Part shown: one piece after another, positions 32,101 to 44,938 of the stretch
How positions within the stretch are numbered: position 1 is the stretch's first letter
Layout: each line of letters opens with the position of its first letter
Source: Ostrinia nubilalis
Taxonomy: Eukaryota > Arthropoda > Insecta > Lepidoptera > Crambidae
Assembly: GCF_963855985.1 (NCBI RefSeq)
Contig: NC_087100.1
Coordinates: 7,351,001-7,415,000, forward strand
Length of the DNA stretch: 64,000 bases
Direction: 5' to 3'
Notes under the pieces: generated by a model
Told to the model about the DNA's origin: nothing
Databases searched by the model: none
The model's input: only the letters and a program-made list of their open reading frames with translations
Made by a program: the position numbers and the translations under genes

Positions 32101-35100
32101 CGCAATCAACTCCAGATGACACCCGTGGCTTCCAATCTCTATGGCTATTGTTTCGAACCGTTTCAGAGCTATCATACAGCCAGCGGAGTGGAAAGAAATT
32201 CAGCACCAATAATCGGATTAAATTGAGAAATTGCTCGGTTATAATAAAGTTGCGACGTCCAGCTCAAAGTGCCGTCCCTTCAAATAAATTGGACGGAGAA
32301 AGCCTCTTAAAAATTACTCGTCATAATGGACTATTTTTAGCTTGTCTAGACTTTCAGTGTTACAAGTTCAATGTTCTTGTATTTTTTTGTGACACAAGTT
32401 ACGTGGTGGTCGAACTAAAGTCGTTCTAATGATGACTCAGTTGTTTTGTTTTGTAACTTGTAACAAGCAAGCACCAATTAATAATCGGTATTCTGTTTTA
32501 GTAATGTGTATGAATTTGTTAAATTTAGAGGAAAAAGGACTATAAGTAATTACGAGTATTATATTATATTAAATAAATTCTTCTCAAACAATTTTTTTCT
32601 AAATCTTAATTTAATCTTATTTACTTTACATAACTTAACAACGAATATAAATCAAGACATTAATAGCCTATATCAGGTCAATTATAATGCAAAGTTAATT
32701 TGCGGGAAATTGTAAAATGATGCTAATGATCGTTTTAATAGAAACAGTAGGCCATTGACACTCCGACTAATTAACATTTTCCATTATCAGTCGGCGGATA
32801 AAATTGATGAACGGTACTAATTGACAGGTGGTGTCCTTATTGGTACAGCTACCTATCCCAATTTGGTCTGGTTGTCACTTAAATAAATTATAAAATGAGA
32901 TTAATAATACTGAACTGAAAAAGTGGCGAAGAGTGTGTAGGCTGGCGCTAAAAAAGCCTTAGATACAACAGATACAATACCTACCTCACGATTTAAAATG
33001 TGATTGCTTTGTAGATTGCAATCTAATAGGTGAGGTGTAGAAGTGATCTATCTATGATAAAAACTTTTTAGAGAATTGAGGTTAAAGACCTCAGTGACAA
33101 CATAGAGTTTGAATCATGTTCCAACAAGAACTTTAATTTAAAACTAAAAAGCTTTTAAACGAATCTCGTATTTGACATAGGACCCCTAATTTAATGCCGC
33201 GTGGGATTTAAACGCAGTCATTTGCTTTAATGCGCCTACGCATTTTCGGTCTAAATGTAGAGTTGTGAGAATTATGCTTAAAAGAATGACGCTTAATAGC
33301 AACTATTATTACATGCATTGCTTGCTCCTACGTGCGCCTAAATATAAATTTTATTTCATCATAATACATAAATAAGTAATATGTAATAAAAATGTATTTT
33401 TATTCGAGAATTTTGTAATAACTGAAACGGAATGTATGAAGCTGAGAGCAAAAAACTCATAAATAAACAATCGCTCTCACGCCTGACTAAGCAAGCGAAT
33501 AGCTGCAGTTATTGAGCAAAAGCTAAAGGAATTAAAATAGTGGATATTATTATATTGATTATCTTTTCTATCTTGAAGGTTTAACGGAGGTTACAATCCA
33601 TGTGTCCTGTCCCTGAAGCCAAACATAACTTAATGACGCCGTTAGGCTTATTCCGTAATAGGCGTCAAAATGACTCAATCGGACTGACAACTCTCCTAAT
33701 CATAATTCTCTTCGGCTGATTCAAAGCTGCAATATCCTCGCCATTGCATTGTCCGAACAATACATACACAAAATGATTTACAAACAAGTCCCTACTGGAA
33801 CTAGTACCACTAGTACATAAGAACTCTGATTATAATATGAAGATTGTTGAAACAAAATCAGTTTTAATTTTAAAGGCCCACCTTTAACCTGATTTTCAAA
33901 TGCACCGACCGTTACACATCAACGCAAAAAGGTAATAAAACCAAGTGCTTTGATTGCGCCGAATATAGTATACCTACTTAATATTATTTCATGATGGCGC
34001 TGATCAGCATTCAGCGTGGTCCACCGGCGGTCACGTACCCTCGGACGCCGCCGGACTTCATTACGGCTCTCCATTCACAAGTCAGGTGCTATCACTCACT
34101 CTTATAGCGACTGTAACTGTAGAAGCTTGGCCCAGCTTTGCACGGTTTCTATACTGCCTAATACCGTAGTACTTATTATTATTCTGTGCTAATACTGCCT
34201 ATACATATAAACATGTCAGTAATGTTTTGTTGTTTCTTTTTTCTTTAACTTTCGCAATTTTTTGAATAAGAAAAAACGACATCAAAAATAAATCGAAGAT
34301 CAGAAATATCAGACACAGATAGCTACTTGAAGTATTGGAGTATTCTAAAGCTCTAGGCTCTACAATCCCACGTCATACCCTGTTCGAATTCAAATGGTGT
34401 CAGCGCCGTAATGTTCTTTCGTTCATTCATCTATTCAGTCTGATATCATCGATTTATCCACCTCCTTTTGTTCCACATCTACTCGTTATTCCTTCTGCGT
34501 TAAGAAGCCAAATATTGATGAAGTGTTACAATGAATGATTATAACAAAAGTGTAGTCGTTATGACAGTTGCTGATTGGACCTCTCTCGGTAATATTAACC
34601 AATGAGCAGAGCAGATGCTCACACGCGAAGGGTTCGTTAGTTGCGTGACCAAAACTCGAGTCCACAAAAAGTCCCTTAAAAACAAAATCGCGCATCTTCC
34701 TTCCAGGTAGCGCAAAAACCGAGAATACAAAAATCTCGGCTGCGATAATAAATCAAACGTTGTATATTGATATATCATTCCAATTTCCCAAGCTTCCCCA
34801 AATTTAATCCAAAAGTTGGGAATTCGTTCCATCGGTCGCAACAATTTATTTCACCCCTGTTACAATTTATTCCGATAAACAATATTACGAGCACATTTTC
34901 TTTTTGATTAGAACCACACGCGCTACACCGCGTTTTATTGCAAAAAATTATTATCGTAGAAAGTTTTTTACTAATATCAGCCCGAAAAATATAGATAATA
35001 ATAGATTGCTTAAATTGAACACTTAAATCTGGTTTTAAATATTTTTGTTGTAAAAATATTAAAGTTCTGAGTATTTTTAACAAAATCAGCGGCAGCTCTG

Positions 35101-38100
35101 TCATAAATGTACAGACGACGGCACATCAGAACATTTTTGTTACAAAAGTACCTACATAAGAGCCCATAGTGCTTAGCCGTAGTATTGTATCTATTACGTA
35201 ACCGACACGTACATCATTAAAACTCCAATAAGGATCTTTCGTCTCAAGCACGTCAAAGGACTCGAGCGCGGCTTTAGTCACATGCGGTCGGTAACTGAAT
35301 TCGTTCGTCAGCTCATTTGGAGTACGGCCTACAAAATAATTGCTCCAACCATTAACATTCCCGAGTGTACCGCTAACACAACTTTCTCGTGTGGGTGGCA
35401 CCCACCCGCCAATATAAAATTACATTTGGAGTCACGAGTTTCATATGTCTCGGCTGGGTACGCCGTCCTCATAAGCCACTATTGCTTTAAAACGTTCCAG
35501 ACCACGCTCAAGTCACGTGCCGACCTCTGCATAATTAGACGTTTAAATTAAGCTTAGTGCTTATGCCAACTTGATCTCATGTACGGTATCCTCGCTTTTC
35601 ATTAACCTGTATATCTGTGCCAGATTAATCCCAAATGTTTGAGTAGGTACATTCATGCGTACAGAAGTGTCGAACACGCTAATCCGTGACCTCGTTCACA
35701 CTTGCTAATCACCTCTGCCTACGCTCAAACCAAACATCGCAATGACCTCCCTGAACCTTTCCCATCCTATCTGCATTAAACAATAGCGTCCATGGGGGAA
35801 AATGGCTCTTCACTCTCTATTCATGTGTCAACGGCTCGCATCTGAACAAGGGGTTATTGATCTGGAAATATAAAAGGTTCTGGCTTGGTATTGTCTTAAA
35901 CGGTTTCTAAAATGAAACAGGCTAAACGTGCCCAAGTGGCCGGGACGCCCGGCTAATATCGGCACTTGTAGAGGTACCATTCATGTGGCTAAAGCCGGAT
36001 AGATCTCAAAAAGAACCGGGGTTTGATCAGATATTTCAGTGTACATACTTCATTCATGGCTTCACCTGGCTTGGATCTATCCCAATTTTCGTACTGATAA
36101 CACGTCTGACGTAACATTTTCAATTAGTTACATCCGAAAAACTGTTTTGAACGACCTTGTCTTGTGGCATTGCGAATATTCGTGCCAACTTTTGATTGTT
36201 TACTTTCATTTGTTCCTGTCAAAGATAAATGAATGGAACTAAGATTATACTGTCGCTTGCGTGTAGAGAAGTGTAAACCTTGATGATTCAAAGGATTCTC
36301 AGGAAATATTATTATCCACACAATAGTAGGGACAAACAGCTTATAAGGCTAATAATCTTTAGTATATCGGACTCGAGGCTTTACCGACCCCCGTCCTAAT
36401 CGCCTTAGCATGTGTGGCGCCCCTCGCCGGCCAATCCGCTCCGATGTATTTTTGAATGAATTGCTTTATGTATTGTGTACTGTTGGATCATATTTGCCGG
36501 TTTCTGTACGGGCTAATGGACTTCTTACTACTTGCAACGTAATGATTACCTTTGCAAAATTTTAGATTTAAGTATGTCGTTTAATCAGATTTTTTTCCGC
36601 ATATAATATTTGCATAGATTTATTGGGGAACTAGAGTTCCTATTCTAGGTATACTCGTAGATAAGTATTACAAGCAAATCGGAATCAACGATATGTCAGC
36701 TCAAACCGAACTTCTATTCAACCATTAAACGGCATTTTGTTCTATTTGTGTCCGCAGACAGCTTTCATTAACTTCATCTAATAGTGAACGACAAAGAAGA
36801 GGACACCACAAATATGCCAAGTATTTTGTTTAGACAAAGATTGAGGTAAAAATACCTCTTATAACGGCAGTAGTGACATTGAGGCGGTCTAATTCGGGCC
36901 AGAGGGAGGTATTTATGTTTCCGCCTACGGCAACGCGTCGACAGTTCGTCACGAAACAGGAATTTTCTATTTGGGAACTTTACGACAACGTGTATTATTC
37001 CTGGGACCAACTCAGGACTTGGACGTGATGTAACAGCATGAGACTGACTTAATGCTAATGCAGTACCTATTTTTACCTGCATCTACGAATACTACTTACT
37101 TCTTCCATTGCGGATTGTAACAAGTAGGTACCTAAGGCTTAGTAAGGTCACCAACCTGGTGACAAACATTCTAAGACACCCTCAGTCCTGGCCTTAATTG
37201 AAATGGACCGGCGACTTAACGAACCGTTCTAAGCACGGTATATTTCTTTGTAGACAATCAAGTTGATTCAAGCCAAGGATATTTAGGTGTTCAATTTGTA
37301 TAATTTGGGAGGTCAACCCACACCCTCCAAATCTAGAGAGCTTATGACCTAGTAAGAAGTAATTATCGCGGTCCAACTTCCTTAAAAACTTTAGTCATAT
37401 TCAAATTATCTTAATGCATTTACTAATGGCTCAGTGTACTTAGTACAATTTTATTATTTCCTTAGAAAGCTTTTAACGGATATAGAAACAACATAAAGAG
37501 CCCACTAACCAGTAAATGCCTTTGGAATCCATACGAAATTCTGTCTCTCACGGCCATCAGAGTAATTGGAGGGTTCCATCATGAGCGTAATCATGCGCAG
37601 TGTCATCACACCAGCGATGCCCCATCAATCACCTGGATACTAATATAGCGCGGCACGACTCGCCGCATTTGGACCTGAATAAAAAATGTTTCAATCAAAC
37701 TGCTTTCGTGCGAGCCAGTCTGATTTTTATTCCATTTTGATATTTTGAGTATATAGTATTTCGTCATTTGCTGAAAAGGGTATCTTATAAGCAATGAATC
37801 AGACATTTACTGAAAACCAATGAAACAGGCCTAATAAAATGATCGTATTAGAAATGGAATAAGATATTTAGAGCGTTTATTTTCTTTCCCAAATTCATCA
37901 ACTGGAATAAACTGTTCTAAAGACTCCCGTAATTTTGGCAGTGCCTATTTCTAATTTATCCTTTTTCAATGGACACGTTCATAAATCCTATAGAAACGTG
38001 CCCTTTACGTAAGTACAGTTGCAAATATTCGTACGGCAGAAAAACCTCATTACGTTACGCAAATACCTGACATACTCTTTCGAGAGTATTCAAGTAATGG

Positions 38101-39122
38101 GTCCGTAATAATGCCAAGAAGAAATTAATACACACAAAAACGTACTAGTCGTGTTACGAAGAATCTACGAATTCCGAAAAGTTTTCTCGAGTCTCACGGG
38201 TTTTTGCCAAATCCTATTGAAGCAAATACCCATTAAAATTAATGTTCGGTCGTTGACAGTTTTATTTTCGGAACGTTCACAAGAACAATGTCGCAGTAAA
38301 CAGGCTTTTATGCTGATAAAGCGGCGATCTACGAAAATGCCAAAAGATTGTGGCCTGGCGCCATTGTTATGGCATCAATTTTGACATGGGCTTATCATCA
38401 TTTCATCGAAAGATATAATAGAATTTGAATTTTATTCCGTAACGTGTTTTACCGTCCGTAAACGTAACTTGATACTAAAATTTCCTTCGTGCCAGTAATT
38501 ACTAAAATGTAAGCAATCAAGACACTAATTATTATCACCCACCACAAAAGTGCCCAGGGAGCAGTACCTAAGGAAGACTCTTCGACAGATAATACAAGCT
38601 TTTGCTCTCTTCTCGGCCCGCCCTTTTCAATTATGAAGATTTAATACGAGTACAATGTTCGTCTGGAAAGTTCAAAAGTAAGATTGCTTCACTCGCAGCC
38701 AATTGTTTAAATAAAGTCTAACCATGATTGTATAAAGAGAATTTGTGAGAAGCTTGTTCATGGTAAACTAAATGAAAATCTGAAATTGAAAGCGCGTGTA
38801 TCTTTTACAATTTCAGCATCATCATTGCAGCTATTTTTGTTCCCAGTGCAGGGTATATTTAAAGCTTCCTGCTATTATATCTAGCAGAAGTACACTCTTT
38901 TTTCTTTTTTTTTTTTTTTCGTCTGGCAGCCCTGCCTGTCAGACGTACTTAGATCAGCTGTTAGATTAATTTTAAGATAAATTATAAAATAGTCGTAATA
39001 ATGTATCAAAATACACTTAATTAGTGAAATAAATGTGTAAATATCGTGTACAAGTGTTTGCAAAACTGGACTTTGTGTAAACACATAGTTATAAGGAGAT
39101 AAAATCGGCGACCAAATTGACA
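29158..39122. other. AT-rich DNA, nothing firmly recognised
   Basis: Almost ten kilobases without a supported gene. A GC-rich island at about 33991-34085 holds a 38-codon frame starting MMALISIQRGPPAVTY. A T-rich tract near 38898-38920 may be a retroposed poly(A) seen from the other strand. No RNA gene, CRISPR-like array or long repeat was seen. Confidence 0.5.
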
Positions 39123-39130
39123 GCTACGAC

Positions 39131-40111
39131 CATGGACCTATAAAAAAAGGCGGACGGAACTCGCGCTACAACAAAACTGTGACGCAAAATTTTGGCGTTT
39201 GTCTATTGTGTGAGTGAATTTAGGGATGCCATGTTAGCCAAAACATTTTACCCATTTATTTTAAGAAAAACATAGATCGGCAGATGTTACTTGGAAATGT
39301 AGACAAAATTATTCCGTGCCATTTTAAAAGGATGAAAGGTGAATGCGTTGAGGTAGGCGCGACATTTTCAATGTTCAAATTTTCTTACATTATTTGCAAG
39401 TCAGTGTGTCAGGGTATGTACACAATGTTGATCAAAAATGATTCACGCAGTTACAAATTACGAATCTTGTGTACATTATAATCATAATCTTATGCATCAT
39501 CAATATATTATTATTATCTCTGATAGAATTTTTTAAACATACAACCTGACACTGACTTGCAATCAATGTAAGAAAATTTGAATTTCGCAGTTCCACATTT
39601 TTGGGAAGGATCAAATTTGCGTATGAAAATATATCCCATTAAAACACAATTATTATGATAAATTATTTTATTTCCATAGTATGCGTAATAAATAACTAAA
39701 AAGTCCTAAAATTATTATTAATTTCCCATATTTCGGGTAATTTTCCCACGTAAATAACTGAGAACACTGGTCTTTGACGTATTATTTTTTCGAGTGAATG
39801 ACGTTTGATTTCAATATTTTAATGTCGGGAAATAAGTGATTGGATTATTATTTTGCCTGTGAAATGTGATTCCTTAATTTTTGTTTGTTCGAACAGAACG
39901 GTTTTTACACAATTTCATCACACAAGACATGTCGTATTCGTGTTGTTTTTTCGCTGCTTAAATGTGTCAACTGTGTGAAGTTTGCACTCGAAGTGGTGTA
40001 TCAGGGTGTGAATGTGTGCGTGCCGGCCTGTACGTACAGGCAAGCTGGTGTATCCTAATGTCACAGTATTTTGTTGATGAGAATCCGTCCGACTTTTTTT
40101 ATAGGTCCATG
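39131..40111. mobile_element. Non-autonomous hAT-type element with perfect 8-bp duplication
   Basis: The ends read CATGGACCTATAAAAAAAGG and its mirror TTTTTTATAGGTCCATG. The weaker inverted similarity continues about 50 bp inward through GGACGGA and CTGTGAC motifs. The element is flanked by GCTACGAC at 39123-39130 and again at 40112-40119, a perfect 8-bp target duplication as made by hAT transposases. Length is 981 bp and no transposase frame is present, so it depends on a transposase supplied elsewhere. The intact duplication suggests a fairly recent insertion. Confidence 0.85.
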
Positions 40112-40312
40112 GCTACGACCAACGTACAAAATTAAACCGGAGCCACCGTTTAAACCAGGGGAGTACTGTTTTCAAAAATACTGTTTACTTTAGGTCTAAA
40201 TATTTTAAATATTAATTTTGTATTTCAAAATAATTGATATTGCAATCTGTTTGAGGTTATATACTTTCACATACTTACTTACATTAAAATAGCTTTTCAG
40301 GTACGATGGGGA

Positions 40313-40406
40313 GGTCTATCTATTCTACTTTGATCACCTAGGTGATCATACATTCCAGGCAATTTTGGTGTCCTTTGGTCACCCAGGTGATCAAAGTGGA
40401 TTAGAC
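40313..40406. mobile_element. 94-bp palindromic MITE with 9-bp duplication
   Basis: GGTCTA with ACTTTGATCACCTAGGTGATC on the left mirrors GGTGATCAAAGT with TAGACC on the right. GATCACCTAGGTGATC is itself a perfect palindrome. The flanks are the exact 9-bp direct repeat CGATGGGGA at 40304-40312 and 40407-40415. A 9-bp duplication suggests a Mutator-like transposase, or hAT if one base is chance. Confidence 0.7.
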
Positions 40407-40415
40407 CGATGGGGA

Positions 40416-42780
40416 AGCTCTACTAGGCCTCCACTCCATCTCACTTGATGGAATGTAATGATGACAGACCCAAGGTCGAAGAGAGCTTTACCGAGATTAT
40501 TGATACATAACATCTCTATCAAATCTTCAGAATACCCGCGACTGACAAGCCAAAAGGTTATTTCGAGACTTGCGTTGCTTGTATGACGGCGCCCGGTATA
40601 TTGTGGCGATGGTGAAATCAAACAAACATTCACGTACGGGGACGTCCCGCGTCACGTGGCAGTGTGACTGCAAATCCAACGTCCGGACTCCGTGTCTTGA
40701 CAGTAATCAAATTGCAATTTCACAGCAGATAATAAGGAAGCATTACAGCGTTGCGGCGTGGCGGTAATGCCGTGAGATGGCGGCGTTCTTGGGACATTCC
40801 ACCTGTAATGACGGCGTTACGGCATCGGCACGCGCGCCAGGCACAGAAGCCGTATAGCGCACTACTAATTGCTAGGGAGATGACCTTTTATCCTTTGCCA
40901 TATACAGACGGTGCGTTAAGCTAAAACTGTGGTATCTTGTAGAGTTGAAATAGAGGTGAATTCTCAACAACAATGTAGAGTCTGATGTGTTTTCGACGTA
41001 CTTAGAACTGACAATAACAACACAGTCATTGAATTAGCAGTCAAAAACAGACGGAAGACAAAAGGCGGACGAATGTAAATATTATAACCTTGTGTCTCAC
41101 CTTTGACCTAGCTACGTTCTAATAAGGTCATACATACACTTGGAGTAGTTAGATAGAAAATACCATATTAGCATTCATAAAAGGGTTTCTATAATAATAT
41201 TCAATAATAGTGTGTTATCAAAATAAATAAGAACATAAATTGAGATAAATTCTAAAAAGATATAGGATCCGTCAAATAGAAGGAAATATAATATCTTGCA
41301 ATAAGTACCTACATAATATCATAATATAATGTCACAATTCATGATGATAAGGTAAGGTAACGGTTGGCCGTAGGAGTCATTGTACGCTGGCGTTTAAAAG
41401 CTTCGCTTTCCCTCTAAGCTATAACTCGTAAAAAGGCTATTTCCACTCGAAAGCGATAAAATGCGTCTTTGATACATCCTACCCACCAACCTATCAGGGT
41501 TGCCAGATCATAACACTAAAGTACATCGAATGTTGTCAAATCGACATCGTCCCATGTTACTTTAGGTCTAAGTAACCCCATTAATGCCGCCTCAGAATTC
41601 CATTAAATCGTATCGTAAAATGTATATGATAATAGTACATCATCTCAGCTATCGGCAAGTTAAACATGTGTGAATTATCTCAGCTCTATCATCAAGCTAA
41701 CCAAGTGTGAGTTAGTTATTCCTGTGTTTTCTAACCAATCGAGTTCTCAGAAACCTTCTTAAGATTAGGCTGCTCACTTTGTATCTTATACCACTCCCAA
41801 ACACGTATCTCCCCACAAAAGCGTGGCAAGTGACGTTTATCTGGTACAGAATCATTCCCGCGTACTCGGGCGCACGTAACACGGAAAGTTATTCAATTCC
41901 GCAGCCCTACAGCCCGAGTCACTGCTTCAACTCCAATAAACACTCACAAGAGGTCCTTACGGAATGTTCGAGCAGATATTTCCAACCTCCGTGGAATACT
42001 TTTTATGGAATATTTTAGCCTCTTTTTAGGAATGAAAATCTTACTTGGGATAAGAAAAGTAAAAAGCCAAAGGAAACAAAAGAGCAGCGATTTCTACATA
42101 TAGATAGACATCAGGCATTGGGAGCGCTCTGGTCCGTAATTGAAATTGATTGGCCCGCATGTCTGATGGGCAGGCCGGAATAAATATATTGCTCATACGT
42201 TTTATTGCAACGACGACGGTTCTGTTTACGTCTACATTGGGAGGTTATTTTTATCGGATTAGTTTGTAGTATCCTCTGTTTACGAGTATGACTACATCAC
42301 GAATGATGCTCCTTAGTTGGACAGCAAATTAAAGTAAGGCTCGCTGTGTCAGGCTGCTAAATAAAGAAATACTATAATATCATCCTATTGACGTAACAAT
42401 AGGTATTGGATCAACAACACGTTTAGTGTAAAAGTTTTCTATCAAGTTCTTAAAAATTACTTCAACAAGTAACCGCTCTTATAGCAGATAGTTTCAATAC
42501 CCCTTTCCAATATCCACGAACCATAAAAGAGTAGCAAAAAGACTACGTCAGCCCGCCACAATAGCAGTTCCTGCTTCCTGCGGGCGGGATACCCTCCTTA
42601 TCCCGCTGTGGCCTATTTTCGCGATAATACGGAGTCCCGGCACTCCCGGCGCACTCGCTATCGATCCCGTACATTAATTAATGCGTTAAATGTGTGTAAA
42701 AGTTGAACAATGTTAAATATTAGAGAGGGGATTGTTTATTTGTTGGAAGAATAAGGTTGAATAACAATTATGAAAAGTTT
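40416..42780. other. AT-rich DNA with a GC island
   Basis: No supported gene. A GC-rich stretch at about 42545-42670 holds a roughly 60-codon + strand frame containing RAGYPPYPAVAYFRDN, without clear splice signals. A second GC-richer patch lies at 40600-40850. Confidence 0.45.
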
Positions 42781-43742
42781 TTAACCCTCGCTGTACGAGG
42801 TGGGGTGTGACACACCCCAGTCCTTTAAAAATAGCCACAATTTTAAAAATTTGCAAGTGCTGAATTTGAAATTCTCAGTAGCTGGAATTATGACACTGCT
42901 GCTTCGATCAGCGTTGCAAAATCAGTCCAGCGGTGACTACCAACTGAGTTACATGCCTTTAAAGTGCGTGTGGGTGTCACACACCCCACCTGGTACGGAA
43001 CGTTGTTAAAAAGTTTAAAAAAAAATCTAACAGTTTTGGTGTAATTTATTTATTTTTAGCTTTGTCAATTGAATAAAATTCAAAACAAATATTATTTTTC
43101 GTGATTTTTACGGTATCTGAAATTTTCAAGCACTTTTAGTCAAATGAGATGACTTTTAGTGCTCATCTGGGAGTTCAGTACTGAGATCCGAAGATGTATG
43201 TGAACATACACTTATGGGCTACAATTTATACTTGGTGATACAATTTATGGGCTACTGAAATGAAACAGCATATTTTATAAATAAATAAAATGGTTACGCT
43301 CCCATTTTATGCATTGAGCATACTCATTTTCTTTCATCAGAATTGTGATAAATTGAAAACCGATGATCAAAACAAATTTATACCCTTCCAGTTTTTAATT
43401 TACTTTTAAATTATAAGTAAATACTTGTACTTTGTTAAATAAAAACGGTTGTCATAATTAAAGGCACTAATTAAAAATTATACATAAGAAACTGATTCCT
43501 AAATTATAAGAACAACGGAAATTGTGTCTTTTTGTTTTTTTATGATAAAAATGTTATAATACATATTTTCAGCTCAGAGCATTTCTTAAACCTAATTAAC
43601 ATACGTAAATAATCAATATTAAATATTAAATTCCACCTAAAAATATGTTGAATGAAAATTTTATCACTTTGTATATTGGGGTGTGTCATACCCCACCTGG
43701 TACGGGACGTAACTTTTAGTCACCTCGTACACGGAGGGTTAA
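42781..43742. mobile_element. Non-autonomous piggyBac-type element
   Basis: Both ends are TTAA (42781-42784 and 43739-43742) followed inward by CCCTC, as piggyBac transposases require. The terminal repeats, TTAACCCTCGCTGTACGAGG on the left and CCTCGTACACGGAGGGTTAA on the right, differ at only a few positions. A GTGTGACACACCCC-like motif recurs near 42805, 42970 and 43680, giving sub-terminal repeats. No transposase frame is present in the 962 bp. It would move only with a transposase in trans. Confidence 0.8.
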
Positions 43743-44836
43743 ACCAATAGAAATGTAGGTAGAACTTACACTTATCGTGTAGAGCTGAATATAGGATATT
43801 GATTTTGATTGGTAACCCTCAAGGATGTTAGTTAATACGCAGCTTTATTTTGTGTTGTGCATTATTTGAAATAAAGAAAGAAAACTCTTGTAAAACTCAA
43901 CACTGAAGTATTTTTTCCAGTGTGAGCCCTACTTATTGCGTAAAGCTATATTTATGTCGCGGATAAAACCAGTGGTTGAAACTCCAATTTATTTGCTTTC
44001 TTTTACCCTTTATTGGAAACGCGGTGGAAGCTCCATTCGTTAGTACGTTAACCCTTGAAACGCCGACATTTGTCGATTTCCGAACGAACCAAAAAAAGCG
44101 GGAGATCGAATTGCGTTTTAATAAACATTAACTATCAACCCCGTCGTATGAAAGTCCCAGTCGAAATTGACCTTTACACCAAAAGTAATAGAGAACAGAG
44201 TTGTTTTTCGTGATGCTCACAGCGTGTTTCGTTTTAGAAAGGAAATAAAGGAATTTCCATAATAAACAAAGCGGCATTACAATGGACGCCGGAACGACGC
44301 TCCAATTAATTGACACAAGCGGTAGGTAAAATTACAAAATAAACCTACTGAATTGCTTTTACATGATTTGATTATAGATTGCAAAAATAAAACTCTAGTT
44401 CTTTATCCGTAGCTGTTAACCTTTTGAGGTTTGATCAATTTAAAGATTGATAGTTGAAGCTCACTGTCACAACATGTTATAAATTGCTGATTTTGCAATA
44501 AATGTCGCAATACGTTCGGCAAAAAAGGTTAAATGGTGTGAATCTTTGTTAAAAGACTTAAACTGGAGTAGGTATACCAAGAAGGAAAAGCTTAAAACTC
44601 ATTAAGAGTATTATACTAACTTACGCTTCTAAGTTTTAAGAAAATTACTGTCGTGAGTTTGTTTGAAGGTAGTTGGAAATCTTCGCATTTCGGTAACAAT
44701 CTTAACTGTTTTATTAAATTAATATCTAATTGTAATCGTATTTAATCACTAGGTACTACTTATTCATTCATTTATTTAATTTAAATAATTAATTCTACGC
44801 CCAAATATATAAAAGTATATAAGTAGTATATCCGTT
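43743..44836. other. AT-rich DNA, nothing recognised
   Basis: No gene, RNA or element boundary was identified. Confidence 0.55.
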
Positions 44837-44938
44837 AAGCTAGCACCCATAACACAAGCATTAAGTTGCTTACTTTGGGGCTAGCTGGCGCTGTGTGAAA
44901 TTGTCCAAAGATTATTATATTATTATTATTTATTATAT
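44837..44938 (+). repeat. 3' end of a jockey/CR1-like LINE with (ATT)n tail
   Basis: AAGCTAGCACCCATAACACA, TTGCTTACTTTGGGGCTAGC and GTGTGAAATTGTCC followed by an ATT-rich tail match the 3' untranslated end of common lepidopteran LINEs, as remembered. No coding part remains. Confidence 0.55.

Noticed and set aside
32148..32429. 93-codon + strand frame
   Set aside because: No motif; its residues reflect AT-rich DNA.
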